Origin: Bryobacterales bacterium | Lineage (GTDB): Bacteria; Acidobacteriota; Terriglobia; Bryobacterales; Bryobacteraceae | Direction of reading: 5' to 3' | Assembly (NCBI GenBank): GCA_020854055.1 | Contig: JADZGD010000013.1 | Coordinates: forward strand, 56,749-120,748 | DNA: 64,000 nucleotides | In this document: piece after piece, positions 1 to 8,913 of the stretch | Layout: each line of letters begins with the position of its first letter | Numbering within the stretch: position 1 is the first letter of the stretch | The notes under the pieces: generated by a model | Told to the model about the DNA's origin: nothing | Seen by the model: the letters and a program-made list of their open reading frames with translations, nothing else | The model's database searches: none | Translations under genes and position numbers: made by a program

Positions 1-651
1 CGGGCGTCGGTGGATGCAGCCAGCATCAACCTCGGTTTCACCAAACTGACTGCCCCCATTGATGGCATCGCGGGAATGGCCCAGATCCAGGTAGGGAACC
101 TGGTCAGCCCCAGCACGGGGCCGGTCGCCACGATTTCCACGCTCGATCCGATCCGAGCGTACTTCACCATGAGCGAGCAGCAGTATCTCGACTTCGCCAG
201 GTCCGCTGGCGGATCCGACCCGGAGGGCGCCATGCGGGGAATGCAACTCGATCTGATTCTCGCCGATGGGACGACATATCCCCACAAAGGCAGATTCTAC
301 TTCGCCGACCGGCACGTAGACCCTAAAACCGGCGCGCTGCAGTTAGCCGGACTCTTTCCCAATCAGGCCAACATTTTGAGGCCCGGCCAGTACGGCAGAG
401 TCCGCGCGATTGTGCGAACCGAAAAAGGAGCGTTGCTGGTACCCCAGGCCGCGGTAATCGAGTTGCAGGGCGCTTTTCAAATCGCGGTCGTGGACGGAGC
501 CAACAGGGTGAGCATGCGCAGCGTCAGGCCCGGCGAACGCTTCGGATCGCAGTGGATCATCGAAGAAGGGCTCAAACCCGGCGAACGGGTAGTGGTGGAG
601 GGTACGGATAAAGTGCGTTCTGGGATGCTGGTCAGCCCGAAGGGGATCTAG
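1..651 (+). CDS. RND efflux periplasmic adaptor (HlyD/AcrA family), 5' truncated
   Basis: C-terminal part of a membrane fusion protein that links an inner-membrane RND pump to its outer-membrane channel. The reading frame is open to base 1, so the N-terminal lipoyl/hairpin part lies outside the window; the GTG at 10 is not a real start. What is visible: the end of the lipoyl half with the typical phrase TAPIDGIAG, then the beta-barrel and the membrane-proximal domain (RPGQYGRVRA, then an LLVPQAAV strand). The gene ends 5 bp before the RND pump gene, and an outer-membrane factor follows, so this is a complete MexAB-OprM-style operon cut only by the window edge. Substrate cannot be read from the sequence. 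Confidence 0.93.
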   Translation, partial: RASVDAASINLGFTKLTAPIDGIAGMAQIQVGNLVSPSTGPVATISTLDPIRAYFTMSEQQYLDFARSAGGSDPEGAMRGMQLDLILADGTTYPHKGRFYFADRHVDPKTGALQLAGLFPNQANILRPGQYGRVRAIVRTEKGALLVPQAAVIELQGAFQIAVVDGANRVSMRSVRPGERFGSQWIIEEGLKPGERVVVEGTDKVRSGMLVSPKGI

Positions 652-656
652 GGCTG

Positions 657-3600
657 ATGGCCAAATTCTTTATCAACCGGCCCAACGTGGCCATCGTGAT
701 CTCCATTCTGCTGGTGTTTATCGGGGCCATTACCATTAACTTCCTGCCGGTGGCCCAGTTCCCCAGCATCATCCCACCCGAAGTTCAGGTGATGGCTACT
801 TATGTGGGAGCCGACGCGCAAACAATCGAGCAGTCCGTCGCCACCCCCATCGAACAGCAGATGAGCGGTGTCGACAACATGAATTACATGTACTCGTTGA
901 ACGCCGCCGCCAGCGGGCAGATGCGCCTGATCGTCAACTTCGACGTCAAGACGGATCCCAACACGGACCTGATTCTCGCCCAGATGCGCCAGACGCTGGC
1001 TAACTCACAGCTTCCGCCCGACGTAACCAACTTCGGCATTACCGTTCAGAAATCGGTATCGGCGCCTTTGATAATGCTGGCGTTGTACTCGCCGCGTGGC
1101 AGCCGCAATGCCCAGTTCCTGGCCAACTACTCCTATATCAATCTGAATGACCAGTTATTGCGTGTTCCGGGCATCGCGATGGTTCAGGTTTACGGCGCGG
1201 GCCAGTATGCGATGCGGATCTGGGTCAAGCCGGATCAACTGGCCAAACTGGGCATTACCGTTCCAGAGATTATCAGCGCCATCCAGTCGCAAAACACAGT
1301 GAATCCGGCCGGGAAAATTGGGGGTGAGCCCGTCCCGGAAGGACAACAGTTTACCTACTCGGTGCGGGCCCAGGGCCGCCTCATCTCTTCGGAAGACTTC
1401 AGCCGGATCGTGGTGCGGGAATCGCCCGAAGGAGGCGTCGTCAGGGTAAAGGATGTAGCCCGGGTGGAACTCGGCGTCCAGGACTATAACGTAATCGGCC
1501 GCTTCAATGGCCAGCCCAGCGCCATCATCGCGCTCTTCCAGTTGCCCGGCTCCAACGCCGTCCAGGCCGCCGATGGCGTCAGGAAGTTGATGGAGCAGGC
1601 CAAGCGGCGCTTTCCGGCTGACGTGGACTACGCCGTCGGATTGGATACCACCGATTCGGTCCGGGAGGGCATCAACGAAATTATCGAAACCCTGCTGATT
1701 GCCATTGGACTGGTGATCGTTGTGGTTTACATCTTCCTGCAAGGATGGCGTGCCACCCTGATTCCTCTGCTGGCGGTGCCGGTTTCGCTGGTAGGACCCT
1801 TCGCATTTTTCCCGTTGTTTGGTTTTTCGATCAATACGCTCTCCTTGTTTGGCCTGGTGCTGGCCGTTGGCCTGGTGGTGGACGATGCCATCATCGTGGT
1901 GGAAGCCGTGGCGAGGCATATCGAAGAGGGATTGCCTCCCAAGGCCGCGGCCTTGAAGGCCATGGAAGAGATCTCCGGTCCCGTGGTTGGAATAGCGCTG
2001 GTGCTGTCCGCCGTGCTGGTGCCGACGGCGTTTATTCCGGGCATCACCGGCCGGCTCTATCAGCAGTTCGCTGTCACCATCGCCATTGCGGTAGTGATTT
2101 CGGCATTCAACGCCCTCAGCCTCAGTCCGGCTTTGTCGGCCATGTTGCTGCGCCCACGCAAGCCGAGTTGGGGCCCAATCCAACGCTTCTTCGATTGGTT
2201 TAACGGCTTCTTCGGGCGTGGCACGCATGCCTATGTCAGGCTATGCCACGGGCTGATCCGCAAGAGCGCGGTGGCAGTGGTGTTGCTGGCCGCTTGCGCC
2301 GGGGTCGCGGCGCTATTGGGCGACCGCCTGCCTAGCAGCTTCCTGCCGGATGAGGACCAGGGTTACGTCTACATTAATTTCCAGCTTCCGAAGGCCTCTT
2401 CGTTGCAGCGCACCGATGAGGTGATGCGCAAGATCGACAGGATTGTTTCGGATGTTCCCGGAGTGCAATATCGTACCGCGGCAGCCGGTTTCAGCATGCT
2501 GAGCGGCATACGAAACACCTTCAGCGGCTTTTTCTCGGTGGCCTTCAAGAAATGGTCCGATCGAAAAACGCGTGAAGAGCAATATCACGAGATCCAGCAA
2601 CGTTTGAACCGGGAGCTTGGCGCGCTTCCCGAAGCGGTGGCATTCAGCTTCGCGCCTCCGGCGATTCCAGGCGTAGGCACCGCCGGAGGATTTACGTTTA
2701 TTCTGGAAGACCGCGCGGGCAAGGACGTCGATTTTCTGGCGGCCAATGTGGACAAATTCATGGCCGCGGCGCGCCGGCGGCCGGAATTCGCTGGCCTCAA
2801 TACCACCATGCTGGTGGGAGTTCCGCAGCTCTTCTGTGATGTAGACCGGGACAAAGTGATCAAACAGGGCGTTGTGCTTAGCGACGTCTACAAGACGATT
2901 CAAACGTTCATGGGCGGTCTGTTTGTCAACTACTTCAACCGCTTCGGCCGCCAGTGGCAGGTGTATGTCCAGGCCGATGGAGACTTCCGCCAGCGCGCCG
3001 AGAATGTCGGCCTGTTTTATGTCCGCAACAATAGCGGCGGGATGGTGCCATTAACATCGGTGACGAAGATAGAGTCGCGGTTGGGGCCCGAATTCACGAT
3101 GCGTTACAACCTCTTCCGCAGCGCGCAGATCAACGGGCGCGCGGCGCCGGGCTTCAGCTCCAACCAGGCAATGAGGGCGCTCGAAGATGTGTTTGCCCAA
3201 ACCATGCCGCGCGAAATGGGTTTTGACTACCTGGGTATGTCATTTCAGGAGCAGAAGGCGCAGCAGGGCATACCGGCGTGGGCTATCTTTGCCTCCTCGC
3301 TGCTGTTCGTTTTTCTGATTCTGGCGGCATTGTATGAGAGCTGGTCGCTACCCTTCAGCGTGCTGCTCACCACGCCGGTCGCGGTGTTCGGCGCCTTCTT
3401 CATTTTGTGGCTGCGCCGTACCCTGGCTCTCGCCGTATCGCCCGCCTACATGGTGGCCATTGAAAACGATCTGTTCGCGCAGGTTGGTATCGTGATGCTG
3501 ATCGGCCTGTCGGCCAAGAACGCAATCCTGATTGTTGAATTTGCCAAGGCGGCCTATGAAAGAGGGGAGCCTTTGATCGATGCCGCGCTCGAAGGCGCCC

Positions 3601-3833
3601 GGCTTCGCCTGCGGCCAATTTTGATGACGTCGTTCGCTTTTATTCTGGGCTGTGTTCCGCTGTGGACGGCTTCCGGCGCCGGATCGGTGGCGCGTAAGAT
3701 CATGGGCACCACCGTGATCGGAGGAATGCTCGCTGCCAGCGTGATCGGAATCTTTTTTATCCCCGCCATCTTCTACGTCGTGGAGAAGGTTTCCGGAGCG
3801 AGGCGAACACCCGATGCTGACAATGCGCATTAG
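657..3833 (+). CDS. RND multidrug efflux pump, HAE1 (AcrB-like) permease
   Basis: Proton-driven inner-membrane trimeric pump of 1058 residues, the usual AcrB length. It starts with the family N-terminus (MAKFFINRPNVA) and shows the two-fold repeat of TM1 plus porter domain and TM2-6. The TM4 proton-relay acidic pair is visible in the segment VGLVVDDAIIVVEAVARH. A second hydrophobic block near residues 870-1040 (ALYESWSLPFSV; GLSAKNAILIVEFAK) is typical of HAE1 pumps. The preceding adaptor ends 5 bp upstream and the outer-membrane factor overlaps the 3' end by 20 bp, so the three are co-translated. The drug range is unknown. Confidence 0.96.
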   Translation: MAKFFINRPNVAIVISILLVFIGAITINFLPVAQFPSIIPPEVQVMATYVGADAQTIEQSVATPIEQQMSGVDNMNYMYSLNAAASGQMRLIVNFDVKTDPNTDLILAQMRQTLANSQLPPDVTNFGITVQKSVSAPLIMLALYSPRGSRNAQFLANYSYINLNDQLLRVPGIAMVQVYGAGQYAMRIWVKPDQLAKLGITVPEIISAIQSQNTVNPAGKIGGEPVPEGQQFTYSVRAQGRLISSEDFSRIVVRESPEGGVVRVKDVARVELGVQDYNVIGRFNGQPSAIIALFQLPGSNAVQAADGVRKLMEQAKRRFPADVDYAVGLDTTDSVREGINEIIETLLIAIGLVIVVVYIFLQGWRATLIPLLAVPVSLVGPFAFFPLFGFSINTLSLFGLVLAVGLVVDDAIIVVEAVARHIEEGLPPKAAALKAMEEISGPVVGIALVLSAVLVPTAFIPGITGRLYQQFAVTIAIAVVISAFNALSLSPALSAMLLRPRKPSWGPIQRFFDWFNGFFGRGTHAYVRLCHGLIRKSAVAVVLLAACAGVAALLGDRLPSSFLPDEDQGYVYINFQLPKASSLQRTDEVMRKIDRIVSDVPGVQYRTAAAGFSMLSGIRNTFSGFFSVAFKKWSDRKTREEQYHEIQQRLNRELGALPEAVAFSFAPPAIPGVGTAGGFTFILEDRAGKDVDFLAANVDKFMAAARRRPEFAGLNTTMLVGVPQLFCDVDRDKVIKQGVVLSDVYKTIQTFMGGLFVNYFNRFGRQWQVYVQADGDFRQRAENVGLFYVRNNSGGMVPLTSVTKIESRLGPEFTMRYNLFRSAQINGRAAPGFSSNQAMRALEDVFAQTMPREMGFDYLGMSFQEQKAQQGIPAWAIFASSLLFVFLILAALYESWSLPFSVLLTTPVAVFGAFFILWLRRTLALAVSPAYMVAIENDLFAQVGIVMLIGLSAKNAILIVEFAKAAYERGEPLIDAALEGARLRLRPILMTSFAFILGCVPLWTASGAGSVARKIMGTTVIGGMLAASVIGIFFIPAIFYVVEKVSGARRTPDADNAH

Positions 3834-5235
3834 AGTTCGAATCTCCCTCCTGACGCTGGCCGCCATCTGGCTCACCGGTTGTACGGTTGGACCCAGCTAT
3901 CGCCGGCCGGCGGTTCAAGTGCCGGGTTCGTACCGGGGTTCGCTCTCGGCGGCCGAATCCGCCTCTCTATCAGACCTGAAGTGGTGGGAAGTCTTTACCG
4001 ATCCGAGTCTGCAGGAACTGATCCGCACCGCGCTGGCACAAAACTACGATCTACGTCAGGCCGTCGCCCGCGTGGAAGCGGCACGGGCCGTTGTGGGCAT
4101 TGTACGCGCCGACCAGTACCCCAATGTCGCTGCCGGAGGCGGCGTGGCCATCAACCGATCCTCGCGCAATGGAGCGATGTACCTGCCGCCGTCGATCATG
4201 CCCAATCAGAATCGGACCTTCGGCAGCGCCGCGGTTGACCTGCTTTCCTTCGAACTGGACATCTGGGGCCGTCTGCGCCGCGCCACCGAGGCGGCACGCG
4301 CCAGTCTCCTGGCTGCCGAGGAGAATCGTAAAGCGGTGGTGACCACGCTGGTGAGCGATGTCGCCGCCGCCTATTTCAGCCTCCGCGAGCTGGACGGCGA
4401 ATTGGACATAGCGAAACGAACGCTCGCCACGCGCAGGAATTCGCTGAATCTTGTCCAGAGCCGTGAGCGTCACGGACTGGCGACATTGCTCGATCTCCGG
4501 CAGGCCGAGGAACTAGTCTATGCGGCGGAACAGGTGCTACCCACAACCGAACAACGGATCGCGCAAACCGAAAACCAGATCCACCTGTTGTTGGGTGAAA
4601 ATCCCGGCGCCGTGGCTCGCGGCCGTGGTCTGACGGAACAGCGGATGCCGCCGCGCGTCCCCGCCGGCCTTCCTTCGGCATTGCTCGAACGGCGGCCCGA
4701 CATCCGCGCCGCCGAGCAGACCCTGATTGCCGCCAATGCCGAAATCGGGGTCGCTCGCGCCGCCTACTTTCCGCGGATCAGCCTCACCGGATTGCTTGGC
4801 GGGCAGAGCACGCAGCTTCGGAGCTTGTTCAGCGCGCCTAATTCAACCTGGAATTTCAGCCCCCAGGTTAACGTGCCCATCTTCACCGCCGGCCGGATCG
4901 GATCAAGTATAAAGTTAGCCGAGGCTTCGCGTGCCGGCGCGCTGGCGCAGTACCAAAAGGTGATTCAGACGTCGTTCGCCGAAGTATCGGACGCGCTGAT
5001 CGCTCACCAGAAACTACGCGAGAGCCGCGAAAAGCAGGAACTTCTGCTGGCAGCTCTCCAGGACCGCACCCGGCTGGCCTATGTACGTTTCAACGGCGGT
5101 GTCGACACTCTGCTGAACGCGCTTGACGCGGACCGCAGCCAATTCCAGGCACAATTGACCCTGGAGCAGATCAGACGGGATGAACTGCTGAGCGTCGTTC
5201 AGCTTTACAAGGCACTCGGCGGCGGTTGGCAGTAG
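3814..5235 (+). CDS. outer-membrane efflux factor, NodT/OprM type lipoprotein
   Basis: TolC-superfamily outer-membrane channel that completes the tripartite pump. The 473-residue protein begins with a lipoprotein signal ending in the lipobox LTGC, followed by VGPSYRRP, the standard OprM/NodT opening. Two OEP repeats follow, with the typical phrases DLKWWEVFTDPSLQELI, SFELDIWGRLRRATEAA and LLERRPDIRAAEQ. The start at 3814 overlaps the pump gene by 20 bp; an in-frame ATG at 3823 is an equally plausible start, and both leave the signal peptide intact. The gene is convergent with the alpha-galactosidase gene, with 9 bp between the two stop codons. Confidence 0.94.
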   Translation: MLTMRIRVRISLLTLAAIWLTGCTVGPSYRRPAVQVPGSYRGSLSAAESASLSDLKWWEVFTDPSLQELIRTALAQNYDLRQAVARVEAARAVVGIVRADQYPNVAAGGGVAINRSSRNGAMYLPPSIMPNQNRTFGSAAVDLLSFELDIWGRLRRATEAARASLLAAEENRKAVVTTLVSDVAAAYFSLRELDGELDIAKRTLATRRNSLNLVQSRERHGLATLLDLRQAEELVYAAEQVLPTTEQRIAQTENQIHLLLGENPGAVARGRGLTEQRMPPRVPAGLPSALLERRPDIRAAEQTLIAANAEIGVARAAYFPRISLTGLLGGQSTQLRSLFSAPNSTWNFSPQVNVPIFTAGRIGSSIKLAEASRAGALAQYQKVIQTSFAEVSDALIAHQKLRESREKQELLLAALQDRTRLAYVRFNGGVDTLLNALDADRSQFQAQLTLEQIRRDELLSVVQLYKALGGGWQ

Positions 5236-5244
5236 TTTTCCGGT

Positions 5245-6774
5245 TCACCGGAAGAGCCGCACAAACGCGACGCCGTGCGCCGGCACACTCAAAGACAAGG
5301 CGCCAGGCTCGATGTGAATATCACGCTGACGCCAGAGATCGCGTACGCGCCGGGGCTGTTGGAACGACAACTGAGCCAGAGTTGCACCAACCTTCCGGGG
5401 CGCGTCGGTGAGGTTAAACAGGCCGACCGCCAGCGAGCCGTCCTCCATCGGCTTGGCCAGCACAAACTCCTCCCCCGTCTTGATTACGATGCCGGCCTGC
5501 CTGCCCAGCGGGTCCTGATTGACATCAATCACTTCGGCGTTGCACAGAACGTTCAAAGTGAAGGCGTCGAGATGGTTCATGTCGCCGCCAAAAAAGAGCG
5601 GGCTGGCCATCAAAGACCACATGGACATATAGCTGTACTGCTCATCGGCGGTGAGCGACGTGGGCTTGGGCGGTTCATCGTTACGGAAGGCATTTCCTAC
5701 CGAACCGATCAGGATGTAATCGGGATCATTCCAGTGACCCGGGCCGGCATTGGCAAAATGGGCCGCATTCCTGAACCCGATGTTGTAGAAACCGGGTAAT
5801 TGAGCAGCCTTTTGCAGGCCCAGATCCCCGGTTGTTCGCCAGCAGTTTCCGCCCACCTCGGCGCCCCAATTCCACACGTCACCCATGCCGTACTGGCAGA
5901 GATTGAAAACGATGTCCCGATCGAGCTTCGACAGGATCGAACCCATCAGGCGGTAAGGGCGTTGAAGATCTTCAAGAGACTTCCCGCCCGCGACGCGTGA
6001 ATAGGAACACCAGTCGTACTTGAGGAAATCAAAGTCCCATCGCGCAAACTCGGCGGCATCCTGTTGCTCGTGCTGATAACTGCCTTCGTACCTGGCGCAC
6101 GTAAGTGGTCCAGGCGAGGTGTACAGCCCAGCCTTCAGGCCCTTCGAATGAATGTACGCCGCCAGCGCTTTCATGTCCGGAAAACGGCGGTTGGGACGGA
6201 TGGAGCCGTCGGAATTGCGCGGCGCGCCGCCAATTTCGGGATCGGAAGAATCGGGGCGTACGGCCCAGCAGTCGTCGATATTTACATACTGGTAGCCGAA
6301 GTCCGCCATGCCCGACGCGATCATGGCGCCGGCGGCTTCGCGCATGAGTTTGTCGCTGATGCGGTGGTAGTGGGTATACCAATCATTCCAGCCCATGGGT
6401 GGGGTAAGCGCCAGTTTGTCTCCCACCACCAAACGGAACTCCCGCTCCGCTTTCCCGTGCGCATTGGAGGCGGAAAGGCGAATCCGATACGTCTTCACGA
6501 CTTTGGGGGTAGCGCCGGAGATGATGCCGCTCGCCGGATCAAGAACCAGCGGCGCCGGCAGATGCGCGGCCGAAAAGCGAATCGGACGCTGGCCGGTACA
6601 GGGGATTCGAAACAGGAACGGGCGGCCGGGACGCGCGCCGTAAATCCTGGGGCCGTTGATGCGTGGGGCGGCCGGAGGCGGCGGAGTGAGGATCGGTCCC
6701 TCCGCTGCCGCCGACCCCATCAAACCGCCGCACAGTGCAAGCGCCAGAATCGAACCCGCGGATCCACAATTCAT
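5245..6774 (-). CDS. secreted alpha-galactosidase, GH27, with N-terminal Ig-like domain
   Basis: Glycoside hydrolase that releases terminal alpha-D-galactose (or alpha-N-acetylgalactosamine) with retention. The 509-residue protein has a Sec signal (residues 1-24) and a putative Ig-like domain (about 35-118) of the kind often fused to bacterial hydrolases. A GH27 TIM barrel starts at TPPMGWNDWYTHYH (about 124). The nucleophile is Asp254 in FLKYDWCSY and the likely acid/base is Asp317 in WRTTGDL. The C-terminal part forms the beta-sandwich. It stands alone between two unrelated genes, suggesting use of plant galactosides outside the cytoplasm. Aglycone preference cannot be determined. Confidence 0.92.
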   Translation of the reverse strand: MNCGSAGSILALALCGGLMGSAAAEGPILTPPPPAAPRINGPRIYGARPGRPFLFRIPCTGQRPIRFSAAHLPAPLVLDPASGIISGATPKVVKTYRIRLSASNAHGKAEREFRLVVGDKLALTPPMGWNDWYTHYHRISDKLMREAAGAMIASGMADFGYQYVNIDDCWAVRPDSSDPEIGGAPRNSDGSIRPNRRFPDMKALAAYIHSKGLKAGLYTSPGPLTCARYEGSYQHEQQDAAEFARWDFDFLKYDWCSYSRVAGGKSLEDLQRPYRLMGSILSKLDRDIVFNLCQYGMGDVWNWGAEVGGNCWRTTGDLGLQKAAQLPGFYNIGFRNAAHFANAGPGHWNDPDYILIGSVGNAFRNDEPPKPTSLTADEQYSYMSMWSLMASPLFFGGDMNHLDAFTLNVLCNAEVIDVNQDPLGRQAGIVIKTGEEFVLAKPMEDGSLAVGLFNLTDAPRKVGATLAQLSFQQPRRVRDLWRQRDIHIEPGALSLSVPAHGVAFVRLFR

Positions 6775-6816
6775 GGATCAATTGTGGCACGCCCGGCAGG
6801 CAGCCCGGACTGCGCC

Positions 6817-7866
6817 CTAGACCATCACCGGAGCAGCCGCCTCGGCGGCGGCGCGCGCTTCTTTCCAGAGCTTGATATACGGTTTGAGGTCCGCCATCAT
6901 CTTCGTAAAACTATCCAGAGGCAGCGACTGCGCTCCGTCGCTGACGGCTTGTTCAGGGCAGGGATGGACCTCAACCAGCAACCCGTCGGCGCCAATCGCC
7001 ACGGCCGCGCGCGACAACGCCGGCACCAGGCTCCGCCTGCCAGTGGCATGGCTCGGATCCAGCACCACCGGCAGATGCGTCAGTTCATTCAGTGCAGCTA
7101 CGGCGGCGATATCGCAGGTATTGCGGGTTACCGTTTCAAACGTGCGGATACCGCGCTCGCACAGAATTACGTTGGGATTTCCGTGGGCTACCACATACTC
7201 GGCTGACATCAGAAGTTCCTTGATCGTGGAACTCATGCCACGCTTCAGCAATACGGAGCGTCCGCACTTGCCCAGCGTCTTCAGCAGGGCAAAATTCTGC
7301 ATGTTGCGAGCGCCGATTTGAAGGATGTCCGCGTATTCGGCCACCAGTTCCACGTCGCGGTCGCTCATCACTTCGGTGATAATATCCAGTCCGGTGGCCT
7401 GCTTGGCCTTGCGAAGCAGTTTCAGCCCCTCCTCTTCCAGGCCCTGGAAGTCGTAGGGAGAGGTCCGCGGCTTGAATGCGCCGCCGCGAAGGATCCGCGC
7501 GCCGGCCGCGGCCACGGCCTCGGCCGTCTGCATGATCTGCTTCTCCGACTCCACCGAGCAGGGACCGGCCATCACAATGAATTCATCGCCGCCGATTGTC
7601 ACTCCGTTCACCTTGATCCGGGAGTGCGTCTTCCGGAATTCCTTGCTGACAAACTTATAAGGCGCCGAGATCCGGACCGCCTTCTCAACGCCCGGCATGG
7701 CCTCCAGAACGTCCAGACAGGCGGTAACGTCTCCTTGTCCGACGGCGCCGATTACCACGCGCTCCTCCCCTTCGATGGAATGAACCTTGTAACCGAAGCC
7801 GCGAATCCGCTCGCAGACGGCGTCGATCTCCTCGCGCCGCGCGTGGGTCCGCATTGAAATGATCAT
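6817..7866 (-). CDS. aroF: 3-deoxy-7-phosphoheptulonate (DAHP) synthase
   Basis: First step of the shikimate pathway: condenses phosphoenolpyruvate and erythrose 4-phosphate to DAHP. The protein belongs to the type I-beta family with an N-terminal ferredoxin-like/ACT-like domain (residues 1-70), which in Thermotoga-type enzymes binds Phe or Tyr for feedback inhibition. Barrel motifs are clear: [46 protein letters not shown] and VEVHP. I prefer ATG 7866 as the start: a strong GGGGGGAG site lies 5 nt upstream, whereas the GTG at 7872 directly abuts that site. The leader from 8018 to 7867 carries a leader peptide and attenuator, described separately, so expression is probably tuned by aromatic amino acids. 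Confidence 0.95.
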   Translation of the reverse strand: MIISMRTHARREEIDAVCERIRGFGYKVHSIEGEERVVIGAVGQGDVTACLDVLEAMPGVEKAVRISAPYKFVSKEFRKTHSRIKVNGVTIGGDEFIVMAGPCSVESEKQIMQTAEAVAAAGARILRGGAFKPRTSPYDFQGLEEEGLKLLRKAKQATGLDIITEVMSDRDVELVAEYADILQIGARNMQNFALLKTLGKCGRSVLLKRGMSSTIKELLMSAEYVVAHGNPNVILCERGIRTFETVTRNTCDIAAVAALNELTHLPVVLDPSHATGRRSLVPALSRAAVAIGADGLLVEVHPCPEQAVSDGAQSLPLDSFTKMMADLKPYIKLWKEARAAAEAAAPVMV

Positions 7867-7882
7867 CTCCACTCCCCCCTAG

Positions 7883-7912
7883 AAAACGAAAAGCCCACTC
7901 CTTCGAGTGGGC
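7883..7912 (-). terminator. intrinsic terminator (attenuator) in the aroF leader
   Basis: Reading the minus strand, an 8-bp perfect stem (GCCCACTC, loop GAAG, GAGTGGGC; bases 7912-7893) is followed at once by TTTTCGTTTT. That is a textbook Rho-independent terminator, but it stands upstream of aroF in the sense direction with only about 16 nt before the start codon. It would therefore cut aroF transcription unless an alternative fold forms. Confidence 0.85.
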
Positions 7913-7996
7913 CGCTTTGCCGAGCTAAACCGTGTTCAAGACAACGCCACTCGTTTACGATTCAGGCAAAGTGCCAAAATCGGAAGCTAAACGAGT
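7904..7996 (-). promoter_or_regulatory. alternative pause and antiterminator stems of the aroF attenuator
   Basis: Three segments compete on the minus-strand RNA. Segment 1 (7996-7988, ACTCGTTTA, inside the leader peptide codons) is a perfect 9-nt complement of segment 2 (7957-7949, TAAACGAGT). Segment 2 also contains CGAGTGG (7953-7947), a perfect 7-nt complement of CCACTCG (7910-7904), which is the 5' arm of the terminator. This is the 1:2, 2:3, 3:4 logic of trp/phe-type attenuators. A ribosome stalled on the Phe-Arg-Phe-Trp-His-Phe codons would cover segment 1, free segment 2, and open the terminator. Confidence 0.8.
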
Positions 7997-8015
7997 AGGC
8001 GCTGATACACATCAT
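7962..8015 (-). CDS. aromatic-rich leader peptide of aroF (17 aa)
   Basis: Short open frame on the minus strand encoding MMCISAYSFSFRFWHFA followed by TGA. Six of 17 residues are aromatic amino acids made by the shikimate pathway: one Tyr, four Phe, one Trp. It starts at ATG 8015 (a second ATG follows at once) and ends 95 nt before the aroF start. No Shine-Dalgarno site is visible, but the predicted transcription start is only about 3 nt upstream, so it may be translated from a leaderless end. The Tyr and first Phe codons lie inside segment 1 of the attenuator, and the Trp codon lies just after it. I know of no named family for this peptide. Confidence 0.8.
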   Translation of the reverse strand: MMCISAYSFSFRFWHFA

Positions 8016-8024
8016 GAAAGAACA

Positions 8025-8054
8025 ATTTTACGACGTATCACGTCTTCGATGCAA
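8025..8054 (-). promoter_or_regulatory. candidate sigma-70-type promoter of the aroF leader
   Basis: On the minus strand, TTGCAT (8054-8049) and TAAAAT (8030-8025) are separated by 18 bp. Transcription would start near 8018, about 3 nt before the leader-peptide ATG. The region falls just after the stop codon of the upstream gene at 8083, so aroF has its own promoter rather than depending on read-through. Confidence 0.6.
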
Positions 8055-8082
8055 GCGCTTATTAACTTATTTGTCCATTCAC

Positions 8083-8913
8083 TTATGAATCTGACGGCGG
8101 GTGCGAAACCAGTCCCTTTTCTTTATTGGCGAACGCCATGACCAGATCGCCCTGGCAACCGCCCTGCCTGGAGCAGTTTCCCGCACCGGCAACCAGAAAG
8201 GCATTCCGCCCCACACTGGCAATCCCGCAGGAGCAGTCAAACTGAAACCGCTGGACGCTCCGCAAATTCTTATCAGCCCGAAGCAGGATCTGAGGTTTGC
8301 CGTAGCAGCCGAACCACCAGCCGTCATCGGTATATTCTGCGGTCTGAATCCCCTGGTACGTGTAGCCACTCTTCAGAACGTGCCTGCGAATGAACCGGAA
8401 CTCCCGGTCGTATTCGTAGATGTAGTTCTCCTCGAAACCCTCCGGCAAACCACCAGCTACCACGAATCGGGCCTCACGACGCGCGATTGCCCCCGCACCG
8501 TAAACTAATTGAGGCACCGGATGTTTCGCGATTAGGGCCAGATCGCGGCCGTCGTAGACGTAGACCCACGAGTCTGCGCGCTTGGACGGGTCGTTAAACA
8601 GCCCGAGATTCACCGCAACGTAAAGCGCTCCGCCGTCGTAGCACAGGTCGCCGTGATGGCTCGGGACGGAGACCTCCTTCATGATTTTTCCGCGCGGATC
8701 GGTTCTTACCAGAACATCGGTGAAACTCCAGTAAATGGCATCCCTCCGGTTTGTACAAACCCCTTGAAGGTGGCGGTGATAACTTCCCTCGCAATGGACA
8801 GCGCCGAAAACCGGCCGCTCTGCCGCCCCAGCAACTTTACCGGGGTGGATCAAACGGGCGGCGGGTGGAAGCGCCAGCGCCAAAAATATTCGTCTGTCCG
8901 GCAGCAATTTCAT
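8083..8913 (-). CDS. secreted propeller-like protein of unknown function
   Basis: 276 residues with an N-terminal signal-like segment (RRIFLALALPPAARL) and repeated beta-rich blocks such as DAIYWSFTDVLVRTD, GGALYVAVNLGLFND and DDGWWFGCYGKPQILLRAD. These resemble blades of a small beta-propeller. Several Cys residues near the C-terminus (FDCSCG, GNCSRQGGC) suggest disulfides or metal binding. The start overlaps the CDF transporter stop by 4 bp (ATGA), so it belongs to the sigma/anti-sigma/CDF operon. I do not recognise a named family with certainty, and no enzymatic motif is visible. Confidence 0.75.
   Translation of the reverse strand: MKLLPDRRIFLALALPPAARLIHPGKVAGAAERPVFGAVHCEGSYHRHLQGVCTNRRDAIYWSFTDVLVRTDPRGKIMKEVSVPSHHGDLCYDGGALYVAVNLGLFNDPSKRADSWVYVYDGRDLALIAKHPVPQLVYGAGAIARREARFVVAGGLPEGFEENYIYEYDREFRFIRRHVLKSGYTYQGIQTAEYTDDGWWFGCYGKPQILLRADKNLRSVQRFQFDCSCGIASVGRNAFLVAGAGNCSRQGGCQGDLVMAFANKEKGLVSHPPSDS

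Noticed and set aside
1155..2228. Long minus-strand frame opposite the first RND pump
   Set aside because: Codon bias and composition (His/Arg/Gln-rich) are those of an antisense shadow of a well-supported gene. The same applies to the many other antisense frames, for example 2313-2903, 14262-14825, 15627-16259 and 20262-21287.
6064..7206. 380-codon plus-strand frame across the alpha-galactosidase and DAHP synthase genes
   Set aside because: It spans two genuine minus-strand genes and the gap between them, with no recognisable motif.
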